DNA of 64,000 nucleotides, taken from NCBI RefSeq assembly GCF_008033115.1, contig NZ_CP041203.1, positions 2,294,001-2,358,000 of the forward strand, written 5' to 3'. The stretch comes from Cellulomonas sp. Y8. GTDB taxonomy: Bacteria > Actinomycetota > Actinomycetes > Actinomycetales > Cellulomonadaceae. Below the pieces are notes generated by a model. The model was not told the origin of the DNA. It searched no databases and saw only the letters and a program-made list of their open reading frames with translations. This document shows positions 1 through 8,759 of this stretch, piece after piece (within the stretch, counting starts at the first letter, position 1; each line of letters begins with the position of its first letter). A program made the position numbers and the translations under genes.

Positions 1-86
1 TCCTCCGGCGGGACGTCGGCCGTCAGGTCGATGGTCGGACGAGCGCTGTGCCGCAGCGGCCAGGGGCGGACGCGTCGGGTGCTCAC
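1..86 (-). CDS. Partial gene running off the left edge (N-terminus only)
   Basis: An open frame begins with GTG at 86-84 and stays open to base 1, giving 28 residues that start MSTRRVRPWPLRHSARPTID. A G-rich stretch lies about 8-12 nt upstream, compatible with a ribosome binding site. The basic, Trp-containing start followed by a more acidic stretch looks like a genuine N-terminus, but far too little is present to name a family. It would be divergent from the gene starting at 271. It could also be a chance open frame, since stop codons are rare at this GC content. Confidence 0.35.
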   Translation of the reverse strand, partial: MSTRRVRPWPLRHSARPTIDLTADVPPE

Positions 87-256
87 CGGATCCCGCCCCC
101 TCGCGATCGCGCCGTCATGGCCGTCCCCCTCCGACGGTCGCGACGGTAGCGGCCGGGGTCGCAGCGCGGGGGCGTCCTCGTCGGCACCGGGCGAGGTGCA
201 AGGGACGTCACAGCGCCCCGGGCCCTTCGGCCGCGGATCGGTCCGAGGGGACGACG

Positions 257-262
257 TAGGCT
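257..262 (+). promoter_or_regulatory. Candidate -10 element (leaderless start of the 271 gene)
   Basis: TAGGCT fits TANNNT and lies 8 nt before the GTG at 271, so transcription would begin at or next to the start codon. No Shine-Dalgarno sequence is visible in this interval. A clear -35 element was not identified. Confidence 0.35.
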
Positions 263-270
263 CTTGCGAC

Positions 271-726
271 GTGGCGACCTTCTCCGCCGTGACGCGCGCG
301 CACATCCTCCAGGCCATCGCCGAGCACGACTCCCGCGGCGCCGAGGCCTTCCTCGGCGTCTACGGCTTCCCCGCCGGTGGCGGCTTCTTCCTCCACGAGG
401 ACCGTCCCTACCCGGCGACGGCGATCCTCGGGGTGGCGCACCGGTTCGCGACCGGGCGGCTCGCCGGCGCCGACGAGTTCCACGGCGGCGAGGACGCGGC
501 GCAGGCGCTGCTGGCCCGGCGCGGGTTCGACGTGCCGCAGGCCGCTGCCGCCGCGCGTGCCGCCGCCCCGGCGCGGACGCGGTCGGCCGCCCCGAAGACG
601 CCGCGGGCGCCCCGCGCCGCCGCGACCCCGCGGGCGAGGAAGCCGGAGCCGGTCGAGTTCACGAAGACCTGCCCGACGTGCTCGATGGTGCTGCCGGGCA
701 CGGGGATCTGCGACTACTGCGACTGA
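271..726 (+). CDS. Hypothetical protein with C-terminal Cys-pair (zinc-ribbon-like) motif
   Basis: This 151-residue protein starts at GTG 271; the frame is open further upstream, but the start is placed here because coding-like sequence begins here and a TAGGCT element lies just before it. Residues 1-90 form a compact domain without membrane segments. A basic Ala/Pro/Arg-rich linker follows, and the protein ends with TCPTCSMVLPGTGICDYCD, two CxxC pairs that look like a zinc-ribbon knuckle. I recognise no family for the N-terminal domain. The basic linker plus zinc-ribbon-like tail may suggest nucleic-acid or protein binding, but that is only inference. It converges with the gene ending at 765; the gap is 38 bp. 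Confidence 0.7.
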   Translation: MATFSAVTRAHILQAIAEHDSRGAEAFLGVYGFPAGGGFFLHEDRPYPATAILGVAHRFATGRLAGADEFHGGEDAAQALLARRGFDVPQAAAAARAAAPARTRSAAPKTPRAPRAAATPRARKPEPVEFTKTCPTCSMVLPGTGICDYCD

Positions 727-764
727 GCCGCTCGCGCGACTGAGCCGTCGCTGGGGCTGCGTCG

Positions 765-1538
765 CTACCGCGACACCGCCGACGCCCCGCCCGGCGCGGG
801 CTGCCGGATCGCGTACCCGAGGTCGACGAGCGCCTCGGCCGCGCCCGCCGGGTCGTCCCGGACCGCGGCGCGGAGCTGGACCGCCCGCCACCGGGTCCGC
901 CCCGCGCAGACCGCCGCGCGCCAGCCGGGCCGGGTGTCGAGGCCGAACTCCCGGACCAGCATCTCGAGCACGTCCTCGAACGAGGGCCGGAACCGGTGCC
1001 CGCCGAGCGGGAAGTGCAACGTCGACACCCGCGGCACCCGACCCCGGCGGACCGACGAGGTGCGGGCCCGGCCGCGCAGCCGGTGCCCGGCCGCCATCAT
1101 CGCGAACACCAGCTCGTCGCGGTGGCCGTGCACGTTGAGGTGCGCCGCCGGGACGTTGTCGTCGGAGCTCGCGTCGTAGTCGTACCGGAACAGCGGCTCG
1201 TCGGTGCCCTCCGCGGCGACGGACACGGTCGACCGGCGGACGGCGAGGAAGCGGCCGGTGCGGTCCCAGCCGCAGTCGAAGGTGGCGCGCAGCCGGAGCA
1301 CGACGAGGCCGTCGACCGTCAGCGGGATCCCCTTGGGCGGGACCTGCTGGACCATCTGGTGGGTCCGCGGGGTCGCCGTCCGACGGATCTCGAACGTGCT
1401 GGATTCGCCCGGCACGACGCCGTGCAGCGTGCTCCGGAGGTCTGCGGCGAACAGCTCCGTCAGGTCCGCCAGGGACACACCCTCCCGCGAGTCCGTGGTG
1501 TCGGGACTCGCGGGAGGGCCGGGAGCGTCGTCACTCAC
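765..1538 (-). CDS. Hypothetical protein, downstream partner of a small acidic protein
   Basis: This 257-residue soluble protein has no signal peptide or membrane segment. After a disordered Asp/Pro/Ser-rich N-terminus (~20 residues) comes a mixed alpha/beta region (FEIRRTATPRTHQMVQQVPP, then predicted strands around residues 75-130) and an Arg-rich C-terminal half. No catalytic signature is recognised. Its ATG (1538-1536) lies inside the end of the upstream 66-residue gene, an 8-nt overlap that implies translational coupling, so the two products probably act together. No function is assigned. A toxin-antitoxin-like or chaperone-client pairing is possible but unsupported. Confidence 0.7.
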   Translation of the reverse strand: MSDDAPGPPASPDTTDSREGVSLADLTELFAADLRSTLHGVVPGESSTFEIRRTATPRTHQMVQQVPPKGIPLTVDGLVVLRLRATFDCGWDRTGRFLAVRRSTVSVAAEGTDEPLFRYDYDASSDDNVPAAHLNVHGHRDELVFAMMAAGHRLRGRARTSSVRRGRVPRVSTLHFPLGGHRFRPSFEDVLEMLVREFGLDTRPGWRAAVCAGRTRWRAVQLRAAVRDDPAGAAEALVDLGYAIRQPAPGGASAVSR

Positions 1539-1731
1539 CGAGCATCCTGCCCAGCGTGAGGTACTCCTCGTACGCGATGCGCTGCTCCGGCGAGAGCTGC
1601 CAGGTCTCGTACCGCTCTTCGATCGTCTCCAGGTCGAGGCCGATGCTCGCGAGCTCCTGCTCCTGCTTCTCGCGCATCTCCTCCTCGGTCATGATGATCA
1701 GGCGGCCGTAGCTCTTCGGGATGACCTGCAT
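1531..1731 (-). CDS. Small acidic helical protein (66 aa)
   Basis: The product begins MQVIPKSYGRLIIMTEEEM and continues as a Glu-rich amphipathic helix (EEEMREKQEQELASIGLDLE) with a second helical segment; it is strongly acidic and has no Cys. The ATG at 1731 has a GAGGA about 10 nt upstream; a second in-frame ATG at residue 14 is possible. It overlaps the next gene by 8 nt. Small acidic helical proteins made just ahead of a larger basic-tailed partner can be antitoxins or assembly partners, but no known family was recognised. The gene lies 145 bp downstream of the glycosyltransferase gene on the same strand and probably has its own promoter. Confidence 0.65.
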   Translation of the reverse strand: MQVIPKSYGRLIIMTEEEMREKQEQELASIGLDLETIEERYETWQLSPEQRIAYEEYLTLGRMLGE

Positions 1732-1876
1732 GGTCGTCGTTCCTCGACGTCGACGAACGGTCCCTCGGGGCGGCTGCCGGACCGACGCCGATCACGCTAG
1801 CCGCACCGCGCTCTGCGCTGTCCAGCCCCATCTCCACGCGCGGCGGAGCGGCGCGCCGCCGCCCCGCCGACTGCGC

Positions 1877-3202
1877 TCACCCCCGCACGGGGACCACCGC
1901 GTCGACCGCCTCGAGGATCTTGTCCAGCACCACCGCGCGGTCGAACTGCAGCGCGAACTCCCGCGCCGCGTCGGCCCACTCCTCGCGCTCGGCACCCGCG
2001 ACGCCGAGCGCCCGGTCCAGGGCCGCCGCGATCGCAGCGGGGTCCTCGACCGGCACGATGATCGCCGTGTCGCCCACGGCCTCCGGGATGCCGCCGGTGT
2101 CGGTGGTGATGACCGGGCCGCCGCCGGAGAGCATCTTCTCCACGAGCGCGATGCCGAACGTCTCGACGAACTCCGGTCGCGGCTTGCTCGGCAGCACGTA
2201 CGCGGCAGCGCCGGCCATGAGGTGCGGCTTCTCGTCGTCGGACACGTCGTCGAGGAACAGCACGCGGTCCGCGACGGGCGACGCGGCGGCGTGCGCGCGC
2301 AGCTGCGCCGCCTCGGGCCCGTTGCCCGCGATCACCAGGCGGTGCGTCGTCGGGGCGCCGCTGGCGGCGTAGCCGTCGATCAGGTCGTCCACGCCCTTCG
2401 CCGCCGCGAGCCGGGACAGGTAGAGCACGTACCCGTCGCGGTCCAGGCCCCGCGCGCCGAGCACCGCGTCCGTCTCCGTGTCGTCCCGCGCGAGGTACTG
2501 CGCGACGTCGACGGCGGGGTAGGAGATCCGGACCCGCTCGCGGCACTGCGCGGCGAACGTCGTGCCGTGCTTCGCGTCCAGGGCCTCCGCCTCGGAGACG
2601 ATCAGGTCGCGGGTGTACTCGGACACAGCCAGGCAGACGTCGTGCTCCAGGTAGGACGCGAGCACGTGCGCGGCGGCACCGAACTGGTCGGCCTCGACGC
2701 AGGCGCGCACGACGTTGGTGACGTCCGAGCCGACCGCCTCGGCGACCGTCGTGACGTTCACCGGCAGGCCGGTGCGCCGGGCGACGTGCACCGCGTCGGC
2801 GACGGCCGTGGCGTGCGGGCTGAGGTACAGCGACAGCGCGACGGTGGGCACCCCGTCCGTGAACAGCTCGACCAGCCGGCCGATCAGCCCGGCCACGTAG
2901 CGGCCGTCCGGCACCTTGTAGTCGCCCACCGGCCCGGGTCGCTCCACGACCACGCCGTCGCGGTAGGGCAGCACCCGGTCGAGCGGCTTGAGCGGCAGCC
3001 CGGCGGCCTGCAGCCGGTCGATCGGCCACGTGACGATCCGGACCTCGTCGAACCCGCGGTCCAGCGCCGCCTCGGCGAGGTTGCGCGCCTCCCCGGAGTG
3101 GCCGCAGATCACCGGGTCGGCGCGCACGACGATCACCAGGCGGCGGTCGACCCGGCGCGCGGGTGCCGCGTCGGCGGTGGGGCTGAGGGTCGCGTCGGTC
3201 AC
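1877..3202 (-). CDS. Glycosyltransferase family 4 (GT-B fold)
   Basis: This 441-residue cytoplasmic enzyme starts at GTG 3202, chosen because GGAGG lies about 7 nt upstream; the frame is open much further up, but there it is antisense-like sequence inside the GH92 gene. The N-terminal Rossmann half carries GHSGEARNLAEAALDRGFDE. The C-terminal half has the retaining GT4 signature: VLYLSRLAAAKGVDDLIDGY, then EFVETFGIALVEKMLSGGGP with the EX7E acidic pair, then TDTGGIPEAVGD, the usual nucleotide-sugar end. The acceptor and donor are unknown. It follows the GH92 mannosidase gene by 56 bp on the same strand, so a joint role in alpha-mannoside or other glycan metabolism is plausible but inferred. 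Confidence 0.85.
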   Translation of the reverse strand: MTDATLSPTADAAPARRVDRRLVIVVRADPVICGHSGEARNLAEAALDRGFDEVRIVTWPIDRLQAAGLPLKPLDRVLPYRDGVVVERPGPVGDYKVPDGRYVAGLIGRLVELFTDGVPTVALSLYLSPHATAVADAVHVARRTGLPVNVTTVAEAVGSDVTNVVRACVEADQFGAAAHVLASYLEHDVCLAVSEYTRDLIVSEAEALDAKHGTTFAAQCRERVRISYPAVDVAQYLARDDTETDAVLGARGLDRDGYVLYLSRLAAAKGVDDLIDGYAASGAPTTHRLVIAGNGPEAAQLRAHAAASPVADRVLFLDDVSDDEKPHLMAGAAAYVLPSKPRPEFVETFGIALVEKMLSGGGPVITTDTGGIPEAVGDTAIIVPVEDPAAIAAALDRALGVAGAEREEWADAAREFALQFDRAVVLDKILEAVDAVVPVRG

Positions 3203-3258
3203 GGCAGGCCTCCGGGAGGGTCGTGCGGAAGGGGATGGGGAGCGCGGGGTGCGGGCCG

Positions 3259-5454
3259 TCAGGCGCCCGTGCTGAGGGACGGGGGCCGCCCGGAGGCGGT
3301 CCACGGCCCCGGTTCCCGGCCGAGGTCGACCTGGAGCCGCCCGCCGGCGTGCAGCTCGGTCCCGGTCAGCCAGGTGCGGTCGAGCTCGACCCCGTCGAGC
3401 CGCACCCGCTGCACGTACTGGGCCGGGCGGTCGGGCTCGGGTTCCACGAACCCGCTGGTCTCGATCGTGAACGGCTTGCCGCCGACGTCGATCCGGGCCT
3501 CGCGCCACGCGGGCGCGTTGACCAGGAACAGGTTCTGGCCGGCGACCGGGAACAGCCCGAGAGTCGCCCAGACGTACCAGGACGAGAGCCCGCCGGAGTC
3601 GTCGTTGCCGGGCATGCCGCCCCGGCCGGTGCCGAACTGCTGCTGCGTGACGGCGTGCACCACCTCGGCGGTGCGGTCGGGGCGCCCGGCGTACTGGTAC
3701 GCCCAGGGGGCCTCCATGTCCGGCTCGTTGTTCAGGCCCTCGAACCGGTGCAGCGCGTAGCCGGCGAGCATCTCGTCCTCGGACGGCGCGAGGCCGGGCT
3801 GCTTCACGGGGTCGGCGCCGTAGCCGAAGAACCGGTCCAGCAGCGCCACGAACGCGTCGTCGCCGCCGGCCAGGTCGATCCGCGCCGCCATGTCGTGCAG
3901 CAGCCGGAACGAGTAGTTCCACCGGCCGCCCTCGTAGAACGTCGAGTCGCGGAGCAGCCCGGTCGCCGGGTCGAACGCGTTCCGCCACCGGCCGGCGAGC
4001 GGGGCGAACTGGTCGAGGAGCGTCCGGTCGCCGACCTGCCGGGCGATGACCGAGGTGCAGAAGTAGCCGAACGCGAGGTCCAGCGTGTGGCTGATCGGGT
4101 GCGTGCGGCCGTGCAGCAGGAACTCCTCGCCGTACGTCCGGCGCAGGTCGTTGTGCAGGTGCACGAGCGCCCAGTCCCAGTCGAACGGCAGGCCCAGCGC
4201 GCACAGGTCGGCCAGGAACGTGTGCGCGAGCGCGCTGCCCTGCCGGGAGAACCGGTCCGCGCCGCGCGCCATGCGGTAGCCGATGGGGAAGTTCCCCTCC
4301 TCCTCGGCGATGTGCAGGATCGCGGTCGCGAGCTCGACGGCCTTGTCCGGGACCAGCGCCGTGAGCAGCGGGAGCTGCGTGCGGTAGATGTCCCACATCG
4401 TCGCGATGTCGTAGGCGAACGGGGTGTCCGTCGGCCAGAACGGGCTCTCGTCCGGCGCCAGGCAGGGCTTGATCAGCGAGTGGTACAGCGCCGTCGACAG
4501 GACGGTCTGCTTGGCCGGGTCCGGGGTGTCGACCTGCACCTTGCCGAGCTGCCGGCGCCACTCGTGCGCCGTGCGGGCGCGGCGCTCCGCGAACGACGAC
4601 GGCCCCGGTCCGCACTCGCGCACGAGGTTGGCGCGCGCCTGCTCGACGCCGCGCAGCGAGAAGCCGAACCGCAGCTCGACGACCTGGCCCGGCTCGGTCG
4701 GTCCCGCCCACATGAGGCCGAACGGCCGCAGCGTCGTCGGGCGGATCCGGTCGAAGTCGAGCCGGGTACCGCCCGGCATCAGGCGGCGGTCGTACCAGAG
4801 CAGCTGCCGCCACTGCGGGGTGTCGCACTCCACGTGCACCGCGAGCGGCGCGCCCTCGACGGTGATCTCGCCCTGCGCGACGCCCGGCTCGACCGACTCC
4901 AGGTGCGCCCGCAGCGGCACGGTCCGGCCGTACGGGATGTCGAGGCCGCCGAGGCTGAGGTCGATGACCAGCCGGGCGTCGCGGTGCGCGGGGAACGTGT
5001 ACCGGTGCACCGCGGACTTCGGGCCGACGGTGATCTCGCACCGGATGCCGGAGTCGAGGGTCGCGGCGTAGTAGCCCGGCTCGGCGCGCTCGTCGGACAC
5101 CTCCCAGAGCTGCCCGAGGTCGTCGAGCGGCTGCAGCATCGGCGTGACGCGGACGTAGTTGTAGTACTTGCGGATCGCGCCGGTGCCGGACTGCTGGAAG
5201 TGCGTGAAGCCGGAGGCCCGCTGGCTCGCGTGCAGGGCCGGCGGGAGCCCCTCGGTCGACAGGTCGTACCGGCCGTACCCCGTGGGGTAGGCGCCCGAGT
5301 ACGCGCACGCGCTGACCATGCCGAGCGGGTACGTCGCGCCGGGGTGCGTGTTGCCCACCTGCGGCTTCGGCCACCACCAGGTGGCGGCGAGGCCGGACTG
5401 CGGGGGGAGCGACGTGGCCTCGGTGCCGATGAACGGGTCGACGTGCTCGAACAC
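3259..5454 (-). CDS. GH92-family exo-alpha-mannosidase
   Basis: This 731-residue protein matches GH92, calcium-dependent inverting exo-alpha-mannosidases. It begins with the VDPFIGTE start typical of the family, then GNTHPGATYPLGM and later GNDDSGGLSSWYVWATLGLF, close to the family hallmark GNDDxGxxSxWYV that bears catalytic acids. The length is normal for a catalytic beta-sandwich plus (alpha/alpha)6 unit without extra modules. No signal peptide is visible, so it appears cytoplasmic and would act on imported oligosaccharides. The start is GTG at 5454; the preceding frame meets a stop six nt upstream, and a GGGAGG lies about 12 nt away. It is co-directional with the GT4 gene. Linkage specificity (alpha-1,2, 1,3, 1,4 or 1,6) cannot be read from the sequence. 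Confidence 0.88.
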   Translation of the reverse strand: MFEHVDPFIGTEATSLPPQSGLAATWWWPKPQVGNTHPGATYPLGMVSACAYSGAYPTGYGRYDLSTEGLPPALHASQRASGFTHFQQSGTGAIRKYYNYVRVTPMLQPLDDLGQLWEVSDERAEPGYYAATLDSGIRCEITVGPKSAVHRYTFPAHRDARLVIDLSLGGLDIPYGRTVPLRAHLESVEPGVAQGEITVEGAPLAVHVECDTPQWRQLLWYDRRLMPGGTRLDFDRIRPTTLRPFGLMWAGPTEPGQVVELRFGFSLRGVEQARANLVRECGPGPSSFAERRARTAHEWRRQLGKVQVDTPDPAKQTVLSTALYHSLIKPCLAPDESPFWPTDTPFAYDIATMWDIYRTQLPLLTALVPDKAVELATAILHIAEEEGNFPIGYRMARGADRFSRQGSALAHTFLADLCALGLPFDWDWALVHLHNDLRRTYGEEFLLHGRTHPISHTLDLAFGYFCTSVIARQVGDRTLLDQFAPLAGRWRNAFDPATGLLRDSTFYEGGRWNYSFRLLHDMAARIDLAGGDDAFVALLDRFFGYGADPVKQPGLAPSEDEMLAGYALHRFEGLNNEPDMEAPWAYQYAGRPDRTAEVVHAVTQQQFGTGRGGMPGNDDSGGLSSWYVWATLGLFPVAGQNLFLVNAPAWREARIDVGGKPFTIETSGFVEPEPDRPAQYVQRVRLDGVELDRTWLTGTELHAGGRLQVDLGREPGPWTASGRPPSLSTGA

Positions 5455-5636
5455 CTCGCGTCACCTCCCGTCGGGTCCGGCCGTCCGGGCGCGTCCGCGC
5501 GACCGGTGGAGGGGAACGTACGCGCCGAAGGTGTCCGGACGGTTACGGCGCGCCAGCGGGTCGGCCGCTGCTCCGAACGGGGGACCGGGGTCGTCCGGGG
5601 GTCATCACCCGGCCCCGAGCGGCCGAGAGGGAGAGC

Positions 5637-6359
5637 ATGACCGAGGCGCAGCCGCTCCCGCCCGCCGGGTGGTACCCCGACGGGGTGACGCCCGCGGTGC
5701 TCCGCTGGTTCGACGGCGCGGCGTGGACCGAGCACACCGCGCCGGACCCGGCGGCGCGCGCCGCGGCGCCCCCGCCGGTCCCGACTCCCGCGCCCGTCCC
5801 CGCGCCGCTGCCGGGCGGACCGATCCCGGACGCCCCCACGCACCGGTCGCCCGGCGCGCACGCCGCCCGTGCGGCCGGGGCCCCGGCGCACGCCCGGCAG
5901 CGCGCGGCGTCCGCTCCGACCGCCGGTGCGAGCGCCGTCGTGCCCGCCCGCGCGCTCGCGGGCGCGACCACGGGGGCGTACGCCGTCGGCCCGGGCGCAG
6001 CCGCGCCGCACGCCGCCGGTCCCGCCTACGCCGCCGCCGGTCCCGCCTACGCCGCGGCCGCCCCCGCCGGCCCCTGGTACCCCGAGCCCGCCCGGCTCGG
6101 CGCCGGCCCTCGCGACGCCGTGCACTGGCTGCTCCCGACGGGCCGGTCCTGGCAGTCGATCGTCGCCGGTTACGTCGGCCTGTTCGCGCTGCTGATCTGG
6201 CCGCTCGGCCCGTTCGCGGTCTGGTTCGGGCTGTGGGGGCTCCGCAGGGCGCGGACCGGCGGCCACGGGCGCGGGCGCGCGGTGTTCGCCGTCGTCGTGG
6301 GCGCGGCCGCCACGGCGCTGCTCGCCTACCTGCTCGCCTCGGGTGCCCTGACGGCCTGA
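5637..6359 (+). CDS. DUF2510-type membrane protein
   Basis: The 240-residue product begins with a DUF2510 module, PPAGWYPDGVTPAVLRWFDG and WTEHT, a short Trp-rich motif found on many actinobacterial membrane proteins. A long Ala/Pro-rich disordered linker (residues ~40-150) includes a small internal repeat (PAYAAAGPAYAAA). It ends with two membrane helices (IVAGYVGLFALLIWPLGPFA and VFAVVVGAAATALLAYLLAS) separated by a Gly/Arg-rich turn, as in DUF4190-like proteins. The ATG has a GAGAGGGAGAG ribosome binding site. The role is unknown; such proteins are usually cell-envelope associated. It is divergent from the GH92 gene and converges with the flavin oxidoreductase gene after 41 bp. Confidence 0.8.
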   Translation: MTEAQPLPPAGWYPDGVTPAVLRWFDGAAWTEHTAPDPAARAAAPPPVPTPAPVPAPLPGGPIPDAPTHRSPGAHAARAAGAPAHARQRAASAPTAGASAVVPARALAGATTGAYAVGPGAAAPHAAGPAYAAAGPAYAAAAPAGPWYPEPARLGAGPRDAVHWLLPTGRSWQSIVAGYVGLFALLIWPLGPFAVWFGLWGLRRARTGGHGRGRAVFAVVVGAAATALLAYLLASGALTA

Positions 6360-6400
6360 GCGCGGGCGCGACGACCTCACCGGTCGGAGGGCTCGCCCGC

Positions 6401-7525
6401 TCAGCCCCAGGAGCCCCGCGCGTACTGCACCGGCCAGCCCGTCGGCTGGCCCGGCAGCACCGTCGCCGCGGCGTCCCCGGCGTGCTCGAGCGTGGGCGTC
6501 TTGTCGTCCAGCGCGTGCGCGGCGCGCAGCGGCCAGTGCGGGTCGAACAGCGCCGGCCGGCCCAGCATGACGACGTCGGCGGAGCCCTCGGCGAGCACCT
6601 GCTCCGCCTGCTCCGGCGTCGTGATGAGGCCGACCGCGGAGGTGGCGATCCCGGCGGCCTCGCGGATCGTCCGGGCGGCCGGCACCTGGTACCCCGGGCC
6701 GACCGGGATGCGTGCGTGCACGTTGCCGCCGGTCGAGACGTCGACCAGGTCGACCCCGTGCTCGCGCAGCCAGACCGCCACCTGCGCGACGTCCTCGACG
6801 GTGAGCCCGCCCTCGGTCCAGTCGGTCGCGGAGACGCGCACGAGCAGCGGGCGGTCCTCCGGGAGCTCCGCGCGGACCGCGTCGACGGTGTCGAGCAGCA
6901 GCCGGGCGCGTCCGGCCAGGTCGCCGCCCCAGGCGTCGTCGCGGTGGTTCGACAGCGGGGACAGGAACTGGTGCAGCAGGTACCCGTGGGCCGCGTGCAC
7001 CTCGACGAGGTCGAAGCCGGCGTCGAGCGCGCGGCGGGTGGCGGCGGCGAACTGCCCCGGCACCGCGGCGACCTGCTCCGGCGTCATCTCCTGCGGTGCG
7101 GCGTACCCGTCGAACGCGACGGCGGACGGCGCGACGGTGTCCCAGCCCCCGGCCGCGGCGGGGACGGTGCCGGAGCCCTCGCCGAACCCGCGGTAGGTCG
7201 ACGCCTTGCGCCCGGCGTGCGCGAGCTGGACGCCGACGACGGCGCCGCGGCTCCGGACGAAGTCGGTGATCCGGCGCCACGCGACCACGTGCTCGTCGCC
7301 CCAGATGCCGACGTCCTCCGGGGAGATCCGGCCCTCGGGGACGACCGCGGTCGCCTCGGCGAGCACCAGGCCGAACCCGCCGACCGCGCGGGCGCCGAGG
7401 TGCGCGAGGTGCCAGTCGGTGGGGACGCCGTCGCCGTCCGCGGAGTACTGGCACATCGGCGCCAGCCAGACCCGGTTCCGGAACGTGGTGCCGCGCAGCG
7501 TCAGGGGGCTCATCAGGAGGCTCAC
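6401..7525 (-). CDS. NADH:flavin oxidoreductase, Old Yellow Enzyme family (YqjM-like)
   Basis: This 374-residue single-domain FMN TIM barrel reduces activated C=C bonds with NAD(P)H. Family marks: NRVWLAPMCQYSA near residue 25 with the Cys found in YqjM/XenA-type enzymes, VQLAHAGRKAS, VEVHAAHGYLLHQFLSPLSN with the substrate-binding His pair, the following DDAWGGDLAGR, and near the end VGLITTPEQAEQVL plus ADVVMLGRPAL, the FMN-phosphate site. It is not fused to an iron-sulfur domain, so it is the short cytosolic form. GTG 7525 is used here; an in-frame ATG four codons later is an alternative, and neither has a strong ribosome binding site. The physiological substrate is unknown. Confidence 0.9.
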   Translation of the reverse strand: MSLLMSPLTLRGTTFRNRVWLAPMCQYSADGDGVPTDWHLAHLGARAVGGFGLVLAEATAVVPEGRISPEDVGIWGDEHVVAWRRITDFVRSRGAVVGVQLAHAGRKASTYRGFGEGSGTVPAAAGGWDTVAPSAVAFDGYAAPQEMTPEQVAAVPGQFAAATRRALDAGFDLVEVHAAHGYLLHQFLSPLSNHRDDAWGGDLAGRARLLLDTVDAVRAELPEDRPLLVRVSATDWTEGGLTVEDVAQVAVWLREHGVDLVDVSTGGNVHARIPVGPGYQVPAARTIREAAGIATSAVGLITTPEQAEQVLAEGSADVVMLGRPALFDPHWPLRAAHALDDKTPTLEHAGDAAATVLPGQPTGWPVQYARGSWG

Positions 7526-7627
7526 GAGAGGATCGAACCCCGGGGCCGGGCCGCCTCATCCCGCTGGCGCGCGGTCGTGACGCAGGTCACAGCCCGCTGC
7601 CGCGACGGCGGGTGCGGCGCGCGGCGG

Positions 7628-8548
7628 TCAGCCGGCGACGTCGAGCCAGGCCAGCAGCACGTTGCCGACCGTGAGCAGTCCGAGCACCAGCAGCCCGACC
7701 CGGAGCACGCCGTCGCCGACGGCACCGCGCCCGGTGGCCGACCCGGCCCGGGCGGGCGCGTCCTCGTCCTGGCCCGCGTGCAGCCCGGCGACCTCCCGGT
7801 TGGCCGGCTGCGTGTACCGCGGCGTCGCGCCGGTCGCCGGGGTCGCCGGAGCGGCCGGGGCGGCGGCGCGCTCGCCGGCCGCCCACACCTCCGCGGGCCG
7901 GAACACGTCGTCGACCGTCAGCTGCTCGGGGCTCGCGGCGCCGCCGAGCTCGGCGGCCAGGTACTCGGCCACCAGGGTCACGTCCTCCGGGGAGAACACC
8001 GGCGGCAGCGCGGTCAGGTGGGCGGCGAGCTGCGGCTCGCCCACCGCCGTCGCCCCGCCCCGCACCGCCGCGGGCTCCAGGTCCCGTCCGGCGAGCGACA
8101 CCACCGCGAGCACGGCTCGACGGTGCGCCGGGGCCAGCAGCGCCGTGACCGCACCGGCGGCGTCGGCGACCGCGACGACGTCCGCCGTCCGGCCGTAGCC
8201 GCGGTGCCGCAGCGTGCCGTCGTGCACGGTGACCTCGCCGGTCCAGCGCAGCGTCTCGACGAGGACGACCCCGCCCGGGCCCACGGCGACGTGCTCGACC
8301 GTGGCGTCGGTGCTGCCGGGGCGGTGCAGGTCGTGCAGCACGGTCCAGCCGGCGGCCTCGGCGGTCGCCAGCGCGCGGCGGGAGCCGACCGCGTCGACCG
8401 CGTCGGTCAGCCAGGTGTCGAACCAGTCGTCGGCCCGGTCGGCCTCGGGGCGCGCCGAGGGCACGCCCGACGCCCGGCGCGCCGTGCGCCACAGGCCGCG
8501 GCGGCGCACGCGCCGCGCGACGGGCTCGGTGCCGGTCCCCTGCTCCAC
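7628..8548 (-). CDS. NERD-like domain protein with C-terminal membrane anchor
   Basis: This 306-residue protein starts at GTG 8548. Residues ~40-170 resemble a NERD (nuclease-related) domain: GWTVLHDLHRPGSTDATVEH followed by VAVGPGGVVLVETLRWTGEV, where such proteins carry a conserved GxGGVxxxxxK stretch. Here the expected catalytic Lys position reads ETLRW, so nuclease activity is doubtful. An acidic region and an Ala/Pro linker lead to a C-terminal helix, VLRVGLLVLGLLTVGNVLLA, which would tether it to the membrane with the body in the cytoplasm. It is divergent from the gene at 8760. Function is unknown; NERD proteins occur on plasmids and near helicase or signalling domains. Confidence 0.65.
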   Translation of the reverse strand: MEQGTGTEPVARRVRRRGLWRTARRASGVPSARPEADRADDWFDTWLTDAVDAVGSRRALATAEAAGWTVLHDLHRPGSTDATVEHVAVGPGGVVLVETLRWTGEVTVHDGTLRHRGYGRTADVVAVADAAGAVTALLAPAHRRAVLAVVSLAGRDLEPAAVRGGATAVGEPQLAAHLTALPPVFSPEDVTLVAEYLAAELGGAASPEQLTVDDVFRPAEVWAAGERAAAPAAPATPATGATPRYTQPANREVAGLHAGQDEDAPARAGSATGRGAVGDGVLRVGLLVLGLLTVGNVLLAWLDVAG

Positions 8549-8759
8549 ACGGGACCTATCGACACGTGGGGGCCGGGTGCTGAGCGGAACGGGGCATCCC
8601 GGTGCGCAGGGGGGGACTCGCCCGACGTCGTGCGACTGCGCCGTCCGGATGAATCGACGCGGATCCCGCCACGGGCGCCCGTTGCCCGGTGCAACGATCC
8701 GGCGTGCTCCGCGCCGGGGCGCACCGGGCCCCGGCCCGAGCCAGCCACCCGAGGTGACC

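Noticed and set aside
1877..5464. Very long 1195-codon open frame on the minus strand
   Set aside because: Only the part to 3202 codes for the GT4 enzyme. The rest is a shadow frame of the GH92 gene, with Arg/Pro/Ala-rich sequence without any domain.
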